A stretch of DNA of 64,000 nucleotides from Amanita rubescens. Taxonomy: Eukaryota > Basidiomycota > Agaricomycetes > Agaricales > Amanitaceae. Numbering within the stretch: position 1 is the first letter of the stretch; every line of letters starts with the position of its first letter. Of the stretch, positions 35,601 to 45,628 are shown in pieces. The position numbers and the translations under genes were made by a program. The notes below the pieces were generated by a model. It did not search any database. It was not told where the DNA came from and saw only the letters and a list, made by a program, of their open reading frames with translations. The DNA is taken from contig WION01000086.1 of assembly GCA_015039365.1 (NCBI GenBank), positions 1-64,000 on the forward strand. The letters run 5' to 3'.

Positions 35601-36281
35601 CCAAATACTCGTATGCTTGAAAGTTATAAGCAGATCAACTATAAGCTTCAATGGGCTGTCCACCGCTATCGTATTGCCTATCGTGCCTTGTTGGCACTTG
35701 ATTCAGACGGCTCCTGGTCGAAGCAATTGAAGGAGCTACGTAGTGATGATATACAGGGACCAGGCCGAAATCCCGATGATCCCTTGGATAGTAAGACAAC
35801 GAAGGGTCGTTTTGAAGCATCGTGGATATGGCGTGTCCCGCGTTCGCCTGCTGAGACAGCTGGTAATCAGACAGAAGAGGAGTTCAACAAAAGTTTGCTT
35901 GCAGAGTGGGCTCAAACACGTGCAAGGATGTGCCGTTGGCAAGAGGAGTTGATGATTGTTCAGGAGGAAATGCGGCGAGTACTTGCATTCTTTCAATGGA
36001 AAGCATCATGGTGGTTGGATCAGGCATCACACAGGGAAACCATTGATCCATCTGTGAAATGTGGTCTTTCTGCTTATGCCCATAAACAGGCAGCCATCTG
36101 TCTCCGTATGGCCACCCGATTTGCACTATACTGGCACGATGTGCTCGGAAAACATGGGGTTAATCCAGAATGGAGTGCTCAGTACAAGACAAAGATATTA
36201 CCAGAAAAGGCTAAGGCCAGTCAGTTAGTGGGTGAAGAAAGTGGAGATGATGAGAGTGATTATGAGATGTCTGATGCTTAG
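32625..36281 (+). CDS. KDZ transposase with CxC2-type cysteine cluster, nine exons, intact (element 1)
   Basis: Exons 32625-32951, 33004-33219, 33267-33880, 33929-34085, 34140-34291, 34349-34740, 34791-34970, 35023-35158 and 35213-36281. Lengths sum to 1081 codons with no internal stop (1080 aa). Domains: basic N-terminus (SKRKVKEG, RRLRGKRE); a CxC2-type zinc cluster around residues 140-180 (CITC, KCRDCC, RCRACIVRMH, PLHRIE); KWTGRFFDKDSLQNLGLRVQ; a second CPACPHPG cluster; VDANFKLKGKERGLKD; GDLQKGERYCNMDF; YDIGCQWSKNL (acidic catalytic motif region); an H...C segment; GRTCGEEVEVSWSHTN; LDDHWNAWNFRKIVGF; then a long helical C-terminus ending acidic. KDZ enzymes are RNase H-fold DNA transposases. 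Most relatives have T-D-G-E where this reads T-C-G-E; that may be a clade variant or a loss of activity. Confidence 0.92.
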
Positions 36282-36299
36282 ATAGATTTCAAATATATT

Positions 36300-37065
36300 G
36301 CATTAGGCAAACCAATGAGATCAGGTATGAAATCGCCTAGGCAAAACAATGAGATCGGGTATGAAATCGCCTAGGCAAACCAATGAAATTGGGTATGAAA
36401 TCGCCTAGGCAAACCAATGAAATTGGGTATGAAATCGCCCAGGCAAACCAATGAAATTGGGTATGAAATCGCCCAGGCAAACCAATGAAATTGGGTATGA
36501 AATCGCCTAGGCAAACCAATGAGATCGGGTATGAAATCGCCCAGGCAAACCAATGAAATTGGGTATGAAATCGCCCAGGCAAACCAATGAAATTGGGTAT
36601 GAAATCGCCCAGGCAAACCAATGAAATTGGGTATGAAATCGCCCAGGCAAACCAATGAAATTGGGTATGAAATCGCCCAGGCAAACCAATGAAATTGGGT
36701 ATGAAATCGCCTAGGCAAACCAATGAAATTGGGTATGAAATCGCCTAGGCAAACCAATGAAATCGGGTATGAAATTGCCTAGGCAAAACAATGAGATCGG
36801 GTATGAAATCGCCTAGGCAAACCAATGAAATCGGGTATGAAATCGCCTAGGCAAACCAATGAAATCGGGTATGAAATCGCCTAGGCAAACCAATGAAATC
36901 GGGTATGAAATCGCCTAGGCAAACCAATGAAATCGGGTATGAAATCGCCTAGGCAAACCAATGAAATCGGGTATGAAATCGCCTAGGCAAACCAATGAAA
37001 TTGGGTATGAAATCGCCTAGGCAAAACAATGAAATTGGGTATGAAATCGCCTAGGCAAACCAATG
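36300..37065. repeat. Right subterminal array of the 34-bp repeat, about 23-24 copies, inverted
   Basis: Same unit as 26460-27628 in opposite orientation, starting only about 20 bp after the transposase stop. The innermost unit carries the variant GATCAGGTATG also found at the inner end of the left array, so the arrays are homologous parts of the inverted repeats. Confidence 0.97.
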
Positions 37066-37206
37066 AGATTGCCTATGAAAACATATGAAATCGCCTATGA
37101 AATCACCTAGGCAAACCAATGAAATCGCCTTCTCATGAGCTAGTGGCAGCCCGTTACGATCGGCGGCACATTTTGCCACAGATTTATCATAAAAATCTGT
37201 AGTCAC
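37065..37206. repeat. Right terminal inverted repeat of KDZ element 1
   Basis: Inverted match to 26318-26460. Confidence 0.9.
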
Positions 37207-38290
37207 TATTGCATAGAACAAGGTAAAACTGAATGTTTTCAAGTTGCGAGTGTTGAGAAACTTGAATGCGTGTGAGAGCCAAGCGACGGCGGACAGAAGG
37301 CGGCGAATAGCGGGTGTCGAAAGTGAATAGCAAGCATCGAGAAATGACTTGATGAACTCCAAGTCTGGGAGCGAAGAAAAAAACGGAAGGCGGCGAATAG
37401 TGGGTGCTGATAGCGGGTGTCGAAAGTGAATAGCGAGCACAGACCTTGGTGGTGTGGCAGGGTGTGGTGTGATTTAGTGGGAATTCAGGTTCAGATGGCT
37501 TACCTGTCACGTGACGGGGAGTTCGGAGGGGTGGGGCGGGTGTGTCGGGGTGCAATTGAGTGGCGGAAGGCGAGGGAGGGGTTGGTGAGTCAGAAATGTA
37601 AAAAAGACGGTTTGATGGTGCTCACCTGGGGTGCGACATGGTGCGGGAGGATCAGGTGAATCCGGTAGGGTGCAACGGGGTGTCATTGAGCTGTGGGAGG
37701 GCAAGGGAGGGAAGTGGTGGGTCAGGAACGTCAAAATAGTTTTTCAAGTTGCTTACGTGAGGTGCGGCGGGATGCGGGAGGATGCGGTGGATACGGCGGG
37801 GTGCAACGGGGCGTGGTTGAGTGGCGGGAGGCAAGGGAGAACGTGGTGAGCGAGCAACGTCGAAAACACTTCACGCGGCTCACCTGTGGTGCGGCGGAGT
37901 GAAAATTGTGGCTATATGCGCATGATGAATGGGCCGAATGTACGGAGATGTTGCTATGCTACGAAGAGCAACAGGTCGAGGTAAAAATGGCTGCTATATA
38001 CTCAGTTAGTCAGTACCGTCGCTATATGCGCCCGAGGCAGTTGGTACTTACATGGTTTCTTTACTAGGTGGATGACGAGAGGAGAGAGGTGGGGCATAGG
38101 GCAATGTTGTACGTGAGTAATCGGAGTCCGAGTCGCAGGCCAGGGTGTACCGTAAGCTTCATGTCAATTCGTTGGTGGTGAGGAGGAGAAAAGGAGGAGA
38201 GTGTGAGGAAAGCGATGACGATGGATGGGATGATAACGGACGCTTTATTTGGAGGTGTTTACATCGTCAATGAAAAACTGACAAGTCCGA
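37207..38290. repeat. GC-rich tandem repeats inside insert Y
   Basis: A GCGGGTGTCGAAAGTGAATA motif is repeated (about 37310, 37410). A 120-130 bp unit occurs three times between about 37520 and 37905, marked by GTGCAA(T/C) then GAGTGGCGG(G/A)AGGC at 37548, 37672 and 37800, each with CTCACCTG-type sequence. No protein family recognised; the rest to 38290 has no clear feature. Confidence 0.7.
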
Positions 38291-38299
38291 ATTCTCCAA

Positions 38300-39760
38300 C
38301 CAACGCCGCCTCATATACCTCGCAACGCGCATGGGCTCATCACACAGTGCGTAGTGTTGGCAATGGATAGACAGGTCAGCTCACGCATTGCTTAGCATAA
38401 CCCGTGGCCCAATCGTAACGGAAAATACTCGAATAACGCCAATGCAGCCCAGTGGCAAAGCCTCCCTCTTCTAGCACTTGCTGTACACCTCAGCATGTCA
38501 CCCACCGACGCAGTACCCAGCCCATGTCTCCTAACATCGCATGGGCTCATCAACGTTCGACGTTCAGCACAGTGGGTGTGCGATTCCAGCCAGTCCCGCC
38601 CCTCATCCGCGTGGTTCATCACTGCCCTCGCAACCGCCCTCATCCTCTTTACTCCTGAACTGATTCCTCCCAACCTACTCCAACGCCAGTTCCGCTCGAC
38701 CAACGAGCTCAATCCGTTCGACTTTTGTCCTCAGACCGCTTATCGAAGTTCATCACCCTGGTCCCCTCTGTCGACCCTACGCATATCTCAAGGAATACGA
38801 CCGAGCCATCTTGACCCGACGCAGATGCGGACGTCGAGATCAACGAAGGCCCCAGCGCGGCTAATCCGTTGAGTTCAATCTCGCGTATGTCGATTATCAA
38901 TAGTCTCACTAGAACCTACGAACGCTGACATTGTTGAATACAGATCCTGCATGGTCGTTCTCGGGTCCAACTCGATATATCTCGCTTTTTACAGTCTCCT
39001 GGACCTCATTGGCGTCATCATTGTCGAGCTCAACACCAACGACTCGCCTGACGCTGGAACAATGGAACACTTTCAGCCGCTCCCTTCTCATCCGCCCAAC
39101 TCTTCCCAGCTCGTTGATGAGCATTATACTCTCGAAGAGAAGATCAAGAGCCAGATGGTTACGCCAGCTTTACTGCCACGTTCCGCATGCGACTAGTCCG
39201 CATCTCATCATCCCAACACAGCAGTTCTCATCCCATCCACCCTCCATCCCTCCCGCAAACTTCGGCGCCAGTGGCTACCATCACCTTCTGCATCTGACGC
39301 GTCTCGCATCTCATTCCCTCTGGTTCGACGCCACCACCCGCGACTTACGCAAGACAGATCTATCGACCCGTTCCAGAAACTACAAGTTCATCAGACCCTA
39401 CGGAGATCTCCCAACCAACATTGACCTCTGCGCCGATGCGGACATCGAGATTGACGAAGGCTCGCCCAATCCATTGAGTTGAATCAATGCTACCTCATGC
39501 CAGGCGCTCTCTCAACATACCTCAATCTCGCATGTCCAATACAGGTTCGTGTGGTCTTTCTCGCTGGCAAAACCTTCTTCGAAACAGACCTCCCTGCCTC
39601 GTTCAGGTTGCAACCACTTCCTGAGCTTGAACTGCTCGAAGATGAGGCGGAGAAGAGGGAGTTAGAGGCTGATATGATTACGGAGGAAGTTTTTGATGCT
39701 GAGTTGGAGGATATTGGCGAGAAGGGGAGTAGAGGAAGTGTTTGAAGGGTTCGTATTTTG
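38300..39760 (+). pseudogene. Two partial copies of an unidentified gene fragment in insert Y
   Basis: Open frames on the plus strand include VIIVELNTNDSPDAGTMEHF with ...YTLEEKIKSQMV (38951-39196) and KTFFETDLPASFRLQPLPEL with an acidic ending EDIGEKGSRGSV (39479-39745). A segment encoding ADVEINEGP-like sequence (38820-38885) recurs as ADIEIDEGSPNPLS (39436-39480), so the same gene region is present twice, diverged. They look like captured or decayed host-gene exons. I do not recognise the parent gene. Confidence 0.4.
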
Positions 39761-39769
39761 CTTTTCATT

Positions 39770-40225
39770 ATCGGTGATGAATATATGCTGATACTGCTGC
39801 AGCCTCTCTCCTCAACCCCCGCAATCCGTACAACATTGCTCCACTCGTGAACCCAGCCGGTGCATAGCGTTATGCGAATCCCAAGATGCGGATACAGATC
39901 GCGATCGCACCCATTGAAAATGAGTACTCAGGACTCGGTGGATGGACACTGCGTCTCTCCACGCTGCTGTGAACGGGATATCCTCTCGCCAGCATCCCAC
40001 GTGAAGTCCTTATGCAATGCTTACAACACCTTTTATGTAAATAAATACATTGATTATCATGCTCACGAAACACCTTTCTAAATAAAAAACTCTTATCATG
40101 TCATATCTTATGAGTGATTGGCTAAGAGTAAAGTGAGAAAAAGTGGTCCCCTCAGGAGTCAAAGTGGCCTGGAGTACTCAGGCTCAAAGTGAAACTGACG
40201 AAAAGTAAGCTGTCCAAAGTCAAAC
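39770..40225. other. Right flank of insert Y, motif-rich, noncoding
   Basis: No gene seen. The last 120 bp carry repeated CAAAGTG/CACTTTG motifs (for example near 40161, 40187, 40215) that mirror those at 26040-26125. Confidence 0.6.
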
Positions 40226-40250
40226 CCCTGCCAAAGGACTTAAAGTGTTT

Positions 40251-42071
40251 TCAAGGGTTTTGCTGATGAAGCGGTCGACGCGAGTTGGGTATAGATGGGT
40301 CGACAGGATTTCCCCGACTCATCTCGGAAACAGGATCTATGTCTGTTTCCACTGTGGGCTGGACTGTCTCCAGGATGGCATTGGTAGCGCTGTTTGATGG
40401 AATCGGCGTTTCGGGGGCGTGGAATCCTGCGTTGTGATTGGACAGATCTAAATCGGATGCTTCCATCGAAGGGTTTGCGAATATTTGTTGCCAAGCAGGA
40501 TCAAAGCTGAGTAATGCATTCATCTCGTCCTCCGTCAGGCCGTCCGTCCAACTCATCATTGCTGGGTCAAGCGCCGGATCGAGCGTCTCAACTAGGTTCA
40601 GGTTTGTTTTTTCACTTGCCTGCTGGAAGTCGAAAATGCCTGACATGTCCTGCATGTAGTCATTTGCTGGCAAATTGTTATTCGTCAATCCGCCCGAGAA
40701 GGAGGAGTTCCCCTCTTCGATTGCAACATCGTTTGACGTAGCTGGCGCTTCTAGCGACATGTGTGCATTTGTGGGAGTTGCGAGCGTGGGCATTCACGGA
40801 TGAGACATCTGTCTCGTTGACTTGCACCCCGTGGCCCCCACGGGGCATTCCAACGAGGCCTTCTGCGGATGCTACGGAAGATTCCACATCCGGCGCTTCG
40901 CCATCCGCGCCCATATTCTCTTTCTGTCCCGCTAAAGATGCTGTGGGTGGACTGCTTGCTGACGTATCAGAGTGTACAGTATCTGTATCCCCGAGGAGGG
41001 ATCGTTGTTGACAAATATCCGATGCTGAAGGGTACGTTCAGTGAACATTCCACCAAGTATTCCCTGTCAAACTTACGGTAAATTTGATGCAGAAATTCTG
41101 CATACGGAACAATGAAGGAATCGCTATATGTTGGGTGAGCTTGTTTGAACGTGTGGCCGAGATTATTTCTGCCACAGTGATGCCTATTTTGCACGTAAGT
41201 ATACTATCATGTATTGTAATATATCGCGAACTGACCCCAGCGTACGGATTCTCCCGCCGTTTACTGGGTCCGGGCCTCCTCCAATCAGCGAGAAAGCCCA
41301 GCCCGTTTTACGTGAAATCTCTGTGAAGAAGTTTAGTAGCGTATTGGGCAACTCTTCAATGGCCCTGCAAGGCTATTAACACCACACCATCTGAGTCCAC
41401 GTTGTAACTTTGTTCAACTCACCCGGCATATTCTTCGGCGGTGCGCTCACTGTCATTTTCTTCCTCCTTTTGTGCTTTGTGCGCTTCTTTCACCTTTTTC
41501 ATCTCGGCTAGGTCATCCAAAACTTCTTGACGCATGTGCTCTGGAGCGTTTGCATAAGCTTCACGCATCGCGCGTTTGATAGCTTGAATATGAGGTTTTT
41601 CAGCTGGTCCTCTCTCGTCACTCCCCATCTCTGCCTGTAGTAAAGGTGCGACATGTGTCTTGTAATGTTTAGACGCGAAATATTCTTCTTTCTGTGGCAA
41701 ACGCGTCGTTTTCGCCTTGTTGAACTGGAACTGAGATTTTGTCTTAGGAACCCTTCTACTTTTTGATGTATTATTAAACCAGTTCTTGAGTTGCTGGAAC
41801 AAGGTGAGTTTAATTGTTGCCTTGTGATGCCTGTACTAACTTTAATCCGTTTCTCAACTTGATCCTTCACTTCTCGACGGTGATTTTCGGCATCCTCGGG
41901 TGCAGGTACGACTTCCTGACCCTCTTCCTTCCAATTCTCGAACCACTCCCGTTGAACATCAGTCCAGAACCGGTCAAATTTTCTTGTCTTCTGAGCTTGG
42001 ATGAAGGCGTCCATCTTGCCCTCCAAGAACTCAAGTTGCTTGTCATCTTGGACCCAGCCTTTCGGCGCCAT
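40251..42071 (-). pseudogene. KDZ-associated WFNN-motif protein, N-terminal half (element 2)
   Basis: Exons about 41841-42071, 41423-41793, 41236-41364, 41077-41183 and 40251-41024 (the last needs a further ~90-nt intron near 40770-40860 or holds a frame change). From ATG at 42071: FDRFWTDVQREWFENWKEEG; KRIKQLKNWFNNTSKS; a charged stretch; GAIEELPNTLLNFFTEISRK; TGWAFSLIGGGPDPVNGGRI; HHCGRNNLGHTFKQA; then an acidic Ser/Asn-rich tail. Same domain order as the intact gene at 27896-30398, but it ends at insert Y and lacks the KGG...WW end, which lies at 25159-26142. Divergent from the RNase H1-N-like gene at 42235, as in element 1. Confidence 0.78.
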
Positions 42072-42234
42072 TTCGGCTACTAAGTTTTTTTGGTAAGCGG
42101 CGTTTGGGTATTTTGGTATACGAATTTAGTAATCCGGCAACTTACATGAACTATGCAGTACCTTCTATAAATACACCTTGATCAACAAGCGGTTTTCCCA
42201 TCATCAACTCAACCCCATTAGTCGATAAATCCTC
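42072..42234. promoter_or_regulatory. Divergent intergenic region of KDZ element 2
   Basis: About 163 bp between opposed starts, matching the arrangement in element 1. A TATAAATACACC TATA-like site near 42165 faces the plus-strand gene. Confidence 0.45.
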
Positions 42235-42816
42235 ATGTCATTTGATCCCGCCCTTGTCACTGCTATCGTCGAGCAAGTCCTCGCGTCGCTACAAGGCATG
42301 CAAATTTCCAGTAAGTTGGTCCATATTTTATGTACTGCAAGCCACTCAATATCGATTATAGATGATCACGTCGCATCCGCTAGTGACTCGGAAAGCTTTG
42401 ACGGCGAAATCGTGGAATTCAGCCTGCCGTCGTCTAATGAGTCAGCCCCGACAGATGCCCCTGCTAACACCGCTATCCCCGCTGTTAATACTGCGGCAGT
42501 CGCTACTGTCGGCCCTGCCGTTGCCCCTGCCGTAGCCGCAGCCGCCGTTGCCCTTGCTACCATAGCCGCCGCTGTCCCCGTACGTCGTCTCGAGTGAAGC
42601 TAACATGCGTCTAATGCAATGCAGGAGTCGACTGACAAGTGGTACATGGTTTCCGCTGGCCACGAAGTTGGAATTTTTCAAGGATGGCAAGTAAATTTAC
42701 TTTTCAAAGTGCATAACACCTAATGGCCCAATGTAGGCATATTGTTCGCCCTCTTGTTATCGGCGTCTCCCGTGCCTGCTTTAAGAAGTACCCGTCACAG
42801 GCTGCTGCCCAGGAAG

Positions 42817-44041
42817 CACCTGTTAAGCCGGCAAAGAACTGTTAATTAGCAGTGGACACAGGCCCTGTGTCCCTTGGTAATTAGCAAGGATGTTGGGCTT
42901 GCGGCTCACTTTCAATAAATCCCAATAATTATATAGGGAAATTTTGATGAAGTCCCTTTTCCCACAACTAAAGTTACCATTTTTGGAAGGTGGGGGATGT
43001 TTGTACATGTTATGAGATGGGAATTGGATCAAAATAAAGGAACAAGGGGATAATTGCCATATTTGGTAAGATGGGTAGATTCCAAATAAGGAAAGCAAGT
43101 TAGGATGCCATTTTTGGAAGGTTGTGAGGGTGTTTGTACATATTTGTACATGTTATGGCACAAATTCCTTATTTGGAAATAGTTGCCAGATGTCAAATAA
43201 GGTGAAATGGGAAGCAATGTGATCGTGGGAAAATATTTCCTAAAATGGAAAGTGATTACGTAATCTCAGGGTCAATGAAATGTGTAGCCTTGGTCAGTGG
43301 CTTTCTAAATGTGGTTGTATGACAGTGTTTGGTGCTGATTTCATTGAGATATTCACTAATTGATTTTCAGGGTCAAATTTCTAAAAAAGGAAATAGATAA
43401 TGTAATGTGTGCTTTAGGATCCAGTGGTGCATTCCCAAAAATGGAAATAGCGCACTTTGGACTTGCCATTTTGGGACATATCTGCTCACTGTTGGTCATG
43501 ATGAGCAGAAAGAAATTGCAATATCTCCCTTAATACTGAATGTTTTTGTGGCGCGTTTTTTGGAACATATTCCTTATATGTATATGCACCTATCCACTAT
43601 GTTAGAATGTAAAAAATGCAAGTGGTTTCTGTCAGAATGCAACATGTCTTGCTCACTGTTGACAACAGTGAGGAGCAACAAATGACAATATCTCCATCAA
43701 TACTGGTTATTTCTGTGGCGCTTTTTTTGGTATGTCCCTATTAGGCACATAGGAAGGCACTTGGAATGTTAGAATGCAAATAGTATGTACCAATCATGCC
43801 ACAAATGAAATTGGTGTGCTCACTGTCTGCCATGATGAGCAGCCATATCTCCATCAATACTGGTTATTTCTGTGGCGCTTTTTTTGGTATGTCCCTATTA
43901 GGCACATAGGAAGGCACTTGGAATGTTAGAATGCAAATAGTATGTACCAATCATGCCACAAATGAAATTGGTGTGCTCACTGTCTGCCATGATGAGCAGC
44001 CATATCTCCACCAAAACAAGATCTTCCTGTGGCGCTTTTTT
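42817..44041. repeat. Left arm of foldback C
   Basis: Mirror of 44273-45497 with few mismatches (for example CATTCCCAAAA at 43430 against CATTTCCAAAA in the partner). Confidence 0.93.
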
Positions 44042-44272
44042 GGATTCTGATTCCTTATCATAACAGAGTGTCATTCAGGGTATCTGAAAGCAGATTACCC
44101 TGCTGATTAATGTGTAGTTTTCAGTTTCATGATAAAAGACTGAACATGATACAGAAAGAGTGGCTGACAAGTTGACATGTCAGGATAAATGGGAGATTCC
44201 ACTTGATCTTGCCTAGGGATCCTCTGTTGTGACCCTCCCAATGTTTATCTTTGTTATGTGTGATCCCAAATC

Positions 44273-45497
44273 AAAAAAAGCGCCACAGAAAGATCTTGTT
44301 TTGGTGGAGATATGGCTGCTCATCATGGCAGACAGTGAGCACACCAATTTCATTTGTGGCATGATTGGTATGTACTATTTGTATTCTGACATGCCAAACA
44401 CCTTCCTATATCCCTAATGGGGACATACCAAAAAAGTGCCACAGAAATAACCAGTATTGATGGAGATATGGCTGCTCATCATGGCAGACAGTGAGCACAC
44501 CAATTTCATTTGTGGCATGATTGGTACATACTATTTGCATTCTAACATTCCAAGTGCCTTCCTATGTGCCTAATAGGGACATACCAAAAAAAGCGCCACA
44601 GAAATAACCAGTATTGATGGAGATATTGTCATTTGTTGCTCCTCACTGTTGTCAACAGTGAGCAAGACATGTTGCATTCTGACAGAAACCACTTGCATTT
44701 TTTACATTCTAACATAGTGGATAGGTGCATATACATATAAGGAATATGTTCCAAAAAACGCGCCACAAAAACATTCAGTATTAAGGGAGATATTGCAATT
44801 TCTTTCTGCTCATCATGACCAACAGTGAGCAGATATGTCCCAAAATGGCAAGTCCGAAGTGCGCTATTTCCATTTTTGGAAATGCACCACTGGATCCTAA
44901 AGCACACATTACATTATCTATTTCCTTTTTTAGAAATTTGACCCTGAAAATCAATTAGTGAATATCTCAATGAAATCAGCACCAAACACTGTCATACAAC
45001 CACATTTAGAAAGCCACTGACCAAGGCTACACATTTCATTGACCCTGAGATTACGTAATCACTTTCCATTTTAGGAAATATTTTCCCACGATCACATTGC
45101 TTCCCATTTCACCTTATTTGACATCTGGCAACTATTTCCAAATAAGGAATTTGTGCCATAACATGTACAAATATGTACAAACACCCTCACAACCTTCCAA
45201 AAATGGCATCCTAACTTGCTTTCCTTATTTGGAATCTACCCATCTTACCAAATATGGCAATTATCCCCTTGTTCCTTTATTTTGATCCAATTCCCATCTC
45301 ATAACATGTACAAACATCCCCCACCTTCCAAAAATGGTAACTTTAGTTGTGGGAAAAGGGACTTCATCAAAATTTCCCTATATAATTATTGGGATTTATT
45401 GAAAGTGAGCCGCAAGCCCAACATCCTTGCTAATTACCAAGGGACACAGGGCCTGTGTCCACTGCTAATTAACAGTTCTTTGCCAGCTTAACAGGTG
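44273..45497. repeat. Right arm of foldback C
   Basis: Inverted copy of 42817-44041; loop 44042-44272 is closely similar to loop B. Confidence 0.93.
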
Positions 45498-45628
45498 CCA
45501 GGAAGCATTTGCCCATGCTACGGCAGCAGGAGTTGTTACCATCATCCCCTGAAAGTGATATCATCCATACGTACTATGTAGCCATTGTTGTTGTTTCCGC
45601 CCGAAAAAATAAATACAAGCATGTTTTG

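Larger units (their letters stand above)
26318..37206 (+). mobile_element. KDZ element 1, complete, about 10.9 kb
   Basis: Terminal inverted repeats match over about 140 bp (26318-26460 against 37065-37206): GTGRCTACA, TTTTTATGATAAA, CTGTGGCAAA, GCCGCCGATCGTAAC, CTCATGAGAAGGCGATTTCA. Inside each is an array of a 34-bp repeat in inverted orientation. Between them are three intact genes: a seven-exon minus-strand gene, an RNase H1-N-like gene and a KDZ transposase. No target duplication could be found at these ends (GAAGACTC left, TATTGCAT right), so the outermost few bases are uncertain. Confidence 0.88.
26016..40268. mobile_element. TIR-bounded insert Y carrying KDZ element 1
   Basis: The two boundaries carry inverted copies of CATCAGCAAAACCCTT followed by CACTTT-AGTCCTTTGGC-type sequence (26016-26062 and 40225-40268), plus further CACTTTG/CAAAGTG motifs inward (26030-26125 and 40130-40250). 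It separates the two halves of the element 2 KGG...WW gene. Its content is KDZ element 1 plus about 3 kb at 37207-40225. No target duplication was found, so it may be a rearranged or composite insertion. Confidence 0.5.
42817..45497. mobile_element. Foldback element C, complete, 2681 bp
   Basis: Arms 42817-44041 and 44273-45497 (1225 bp each), loop 231 bp. Flanked by the 8-bp duplication CCAGGAAG (42809-42816, 45498-45505). Ends read CACCTGTTAAGC inward, followed by a hairpin with a GGACACAG/CTGTGTCC stem. Both arms contain the same extra internal duplication of about 168 bp (43685-43852/43853-44020 and its mirror), which accounts for the greater length than A and B. It disrupts the RNase H1-N-like gene of KDZ element 2. 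Confidence 0.95.
42235..45552 (+). pseudogene. RNase H1-N / viroplasmin-type domain gene of element 2, interrupted by foldback C
   Basis: Exons 42235-42310, 42362-42579, 42625-42686, then 42737-42816 continuing at 45506-45552 once foldback C and one target duplication are removed. The protein starts MSFDPALVTAIVEQ, has an Ala/Val/Pro-rich linker, and then DKWYMVSAGHEVGIFQGW, IVRPLVIGVSRACFKKY, and AQEAFAHATAAGVVTIIP before the stop. This matches the hybrid-binding domain pattern seen at 30593-31240. The third intron appears to be GC-AG: its donor reads GCAAGT at 42687, and only this splice keeps the domain in frame. Foldback C enters inside the last helix, so the present copy cannot make the full domain. 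Confidence 0.82.

Noticed and set aside
36337..36757. 128-codon ORFs with repeated MVCLGDFIPNFIGL-type sequence
   Set aside because: They arise because three 34-bp units equal 102 bases; they occur in several frames of the minisatellite and in both arrays.
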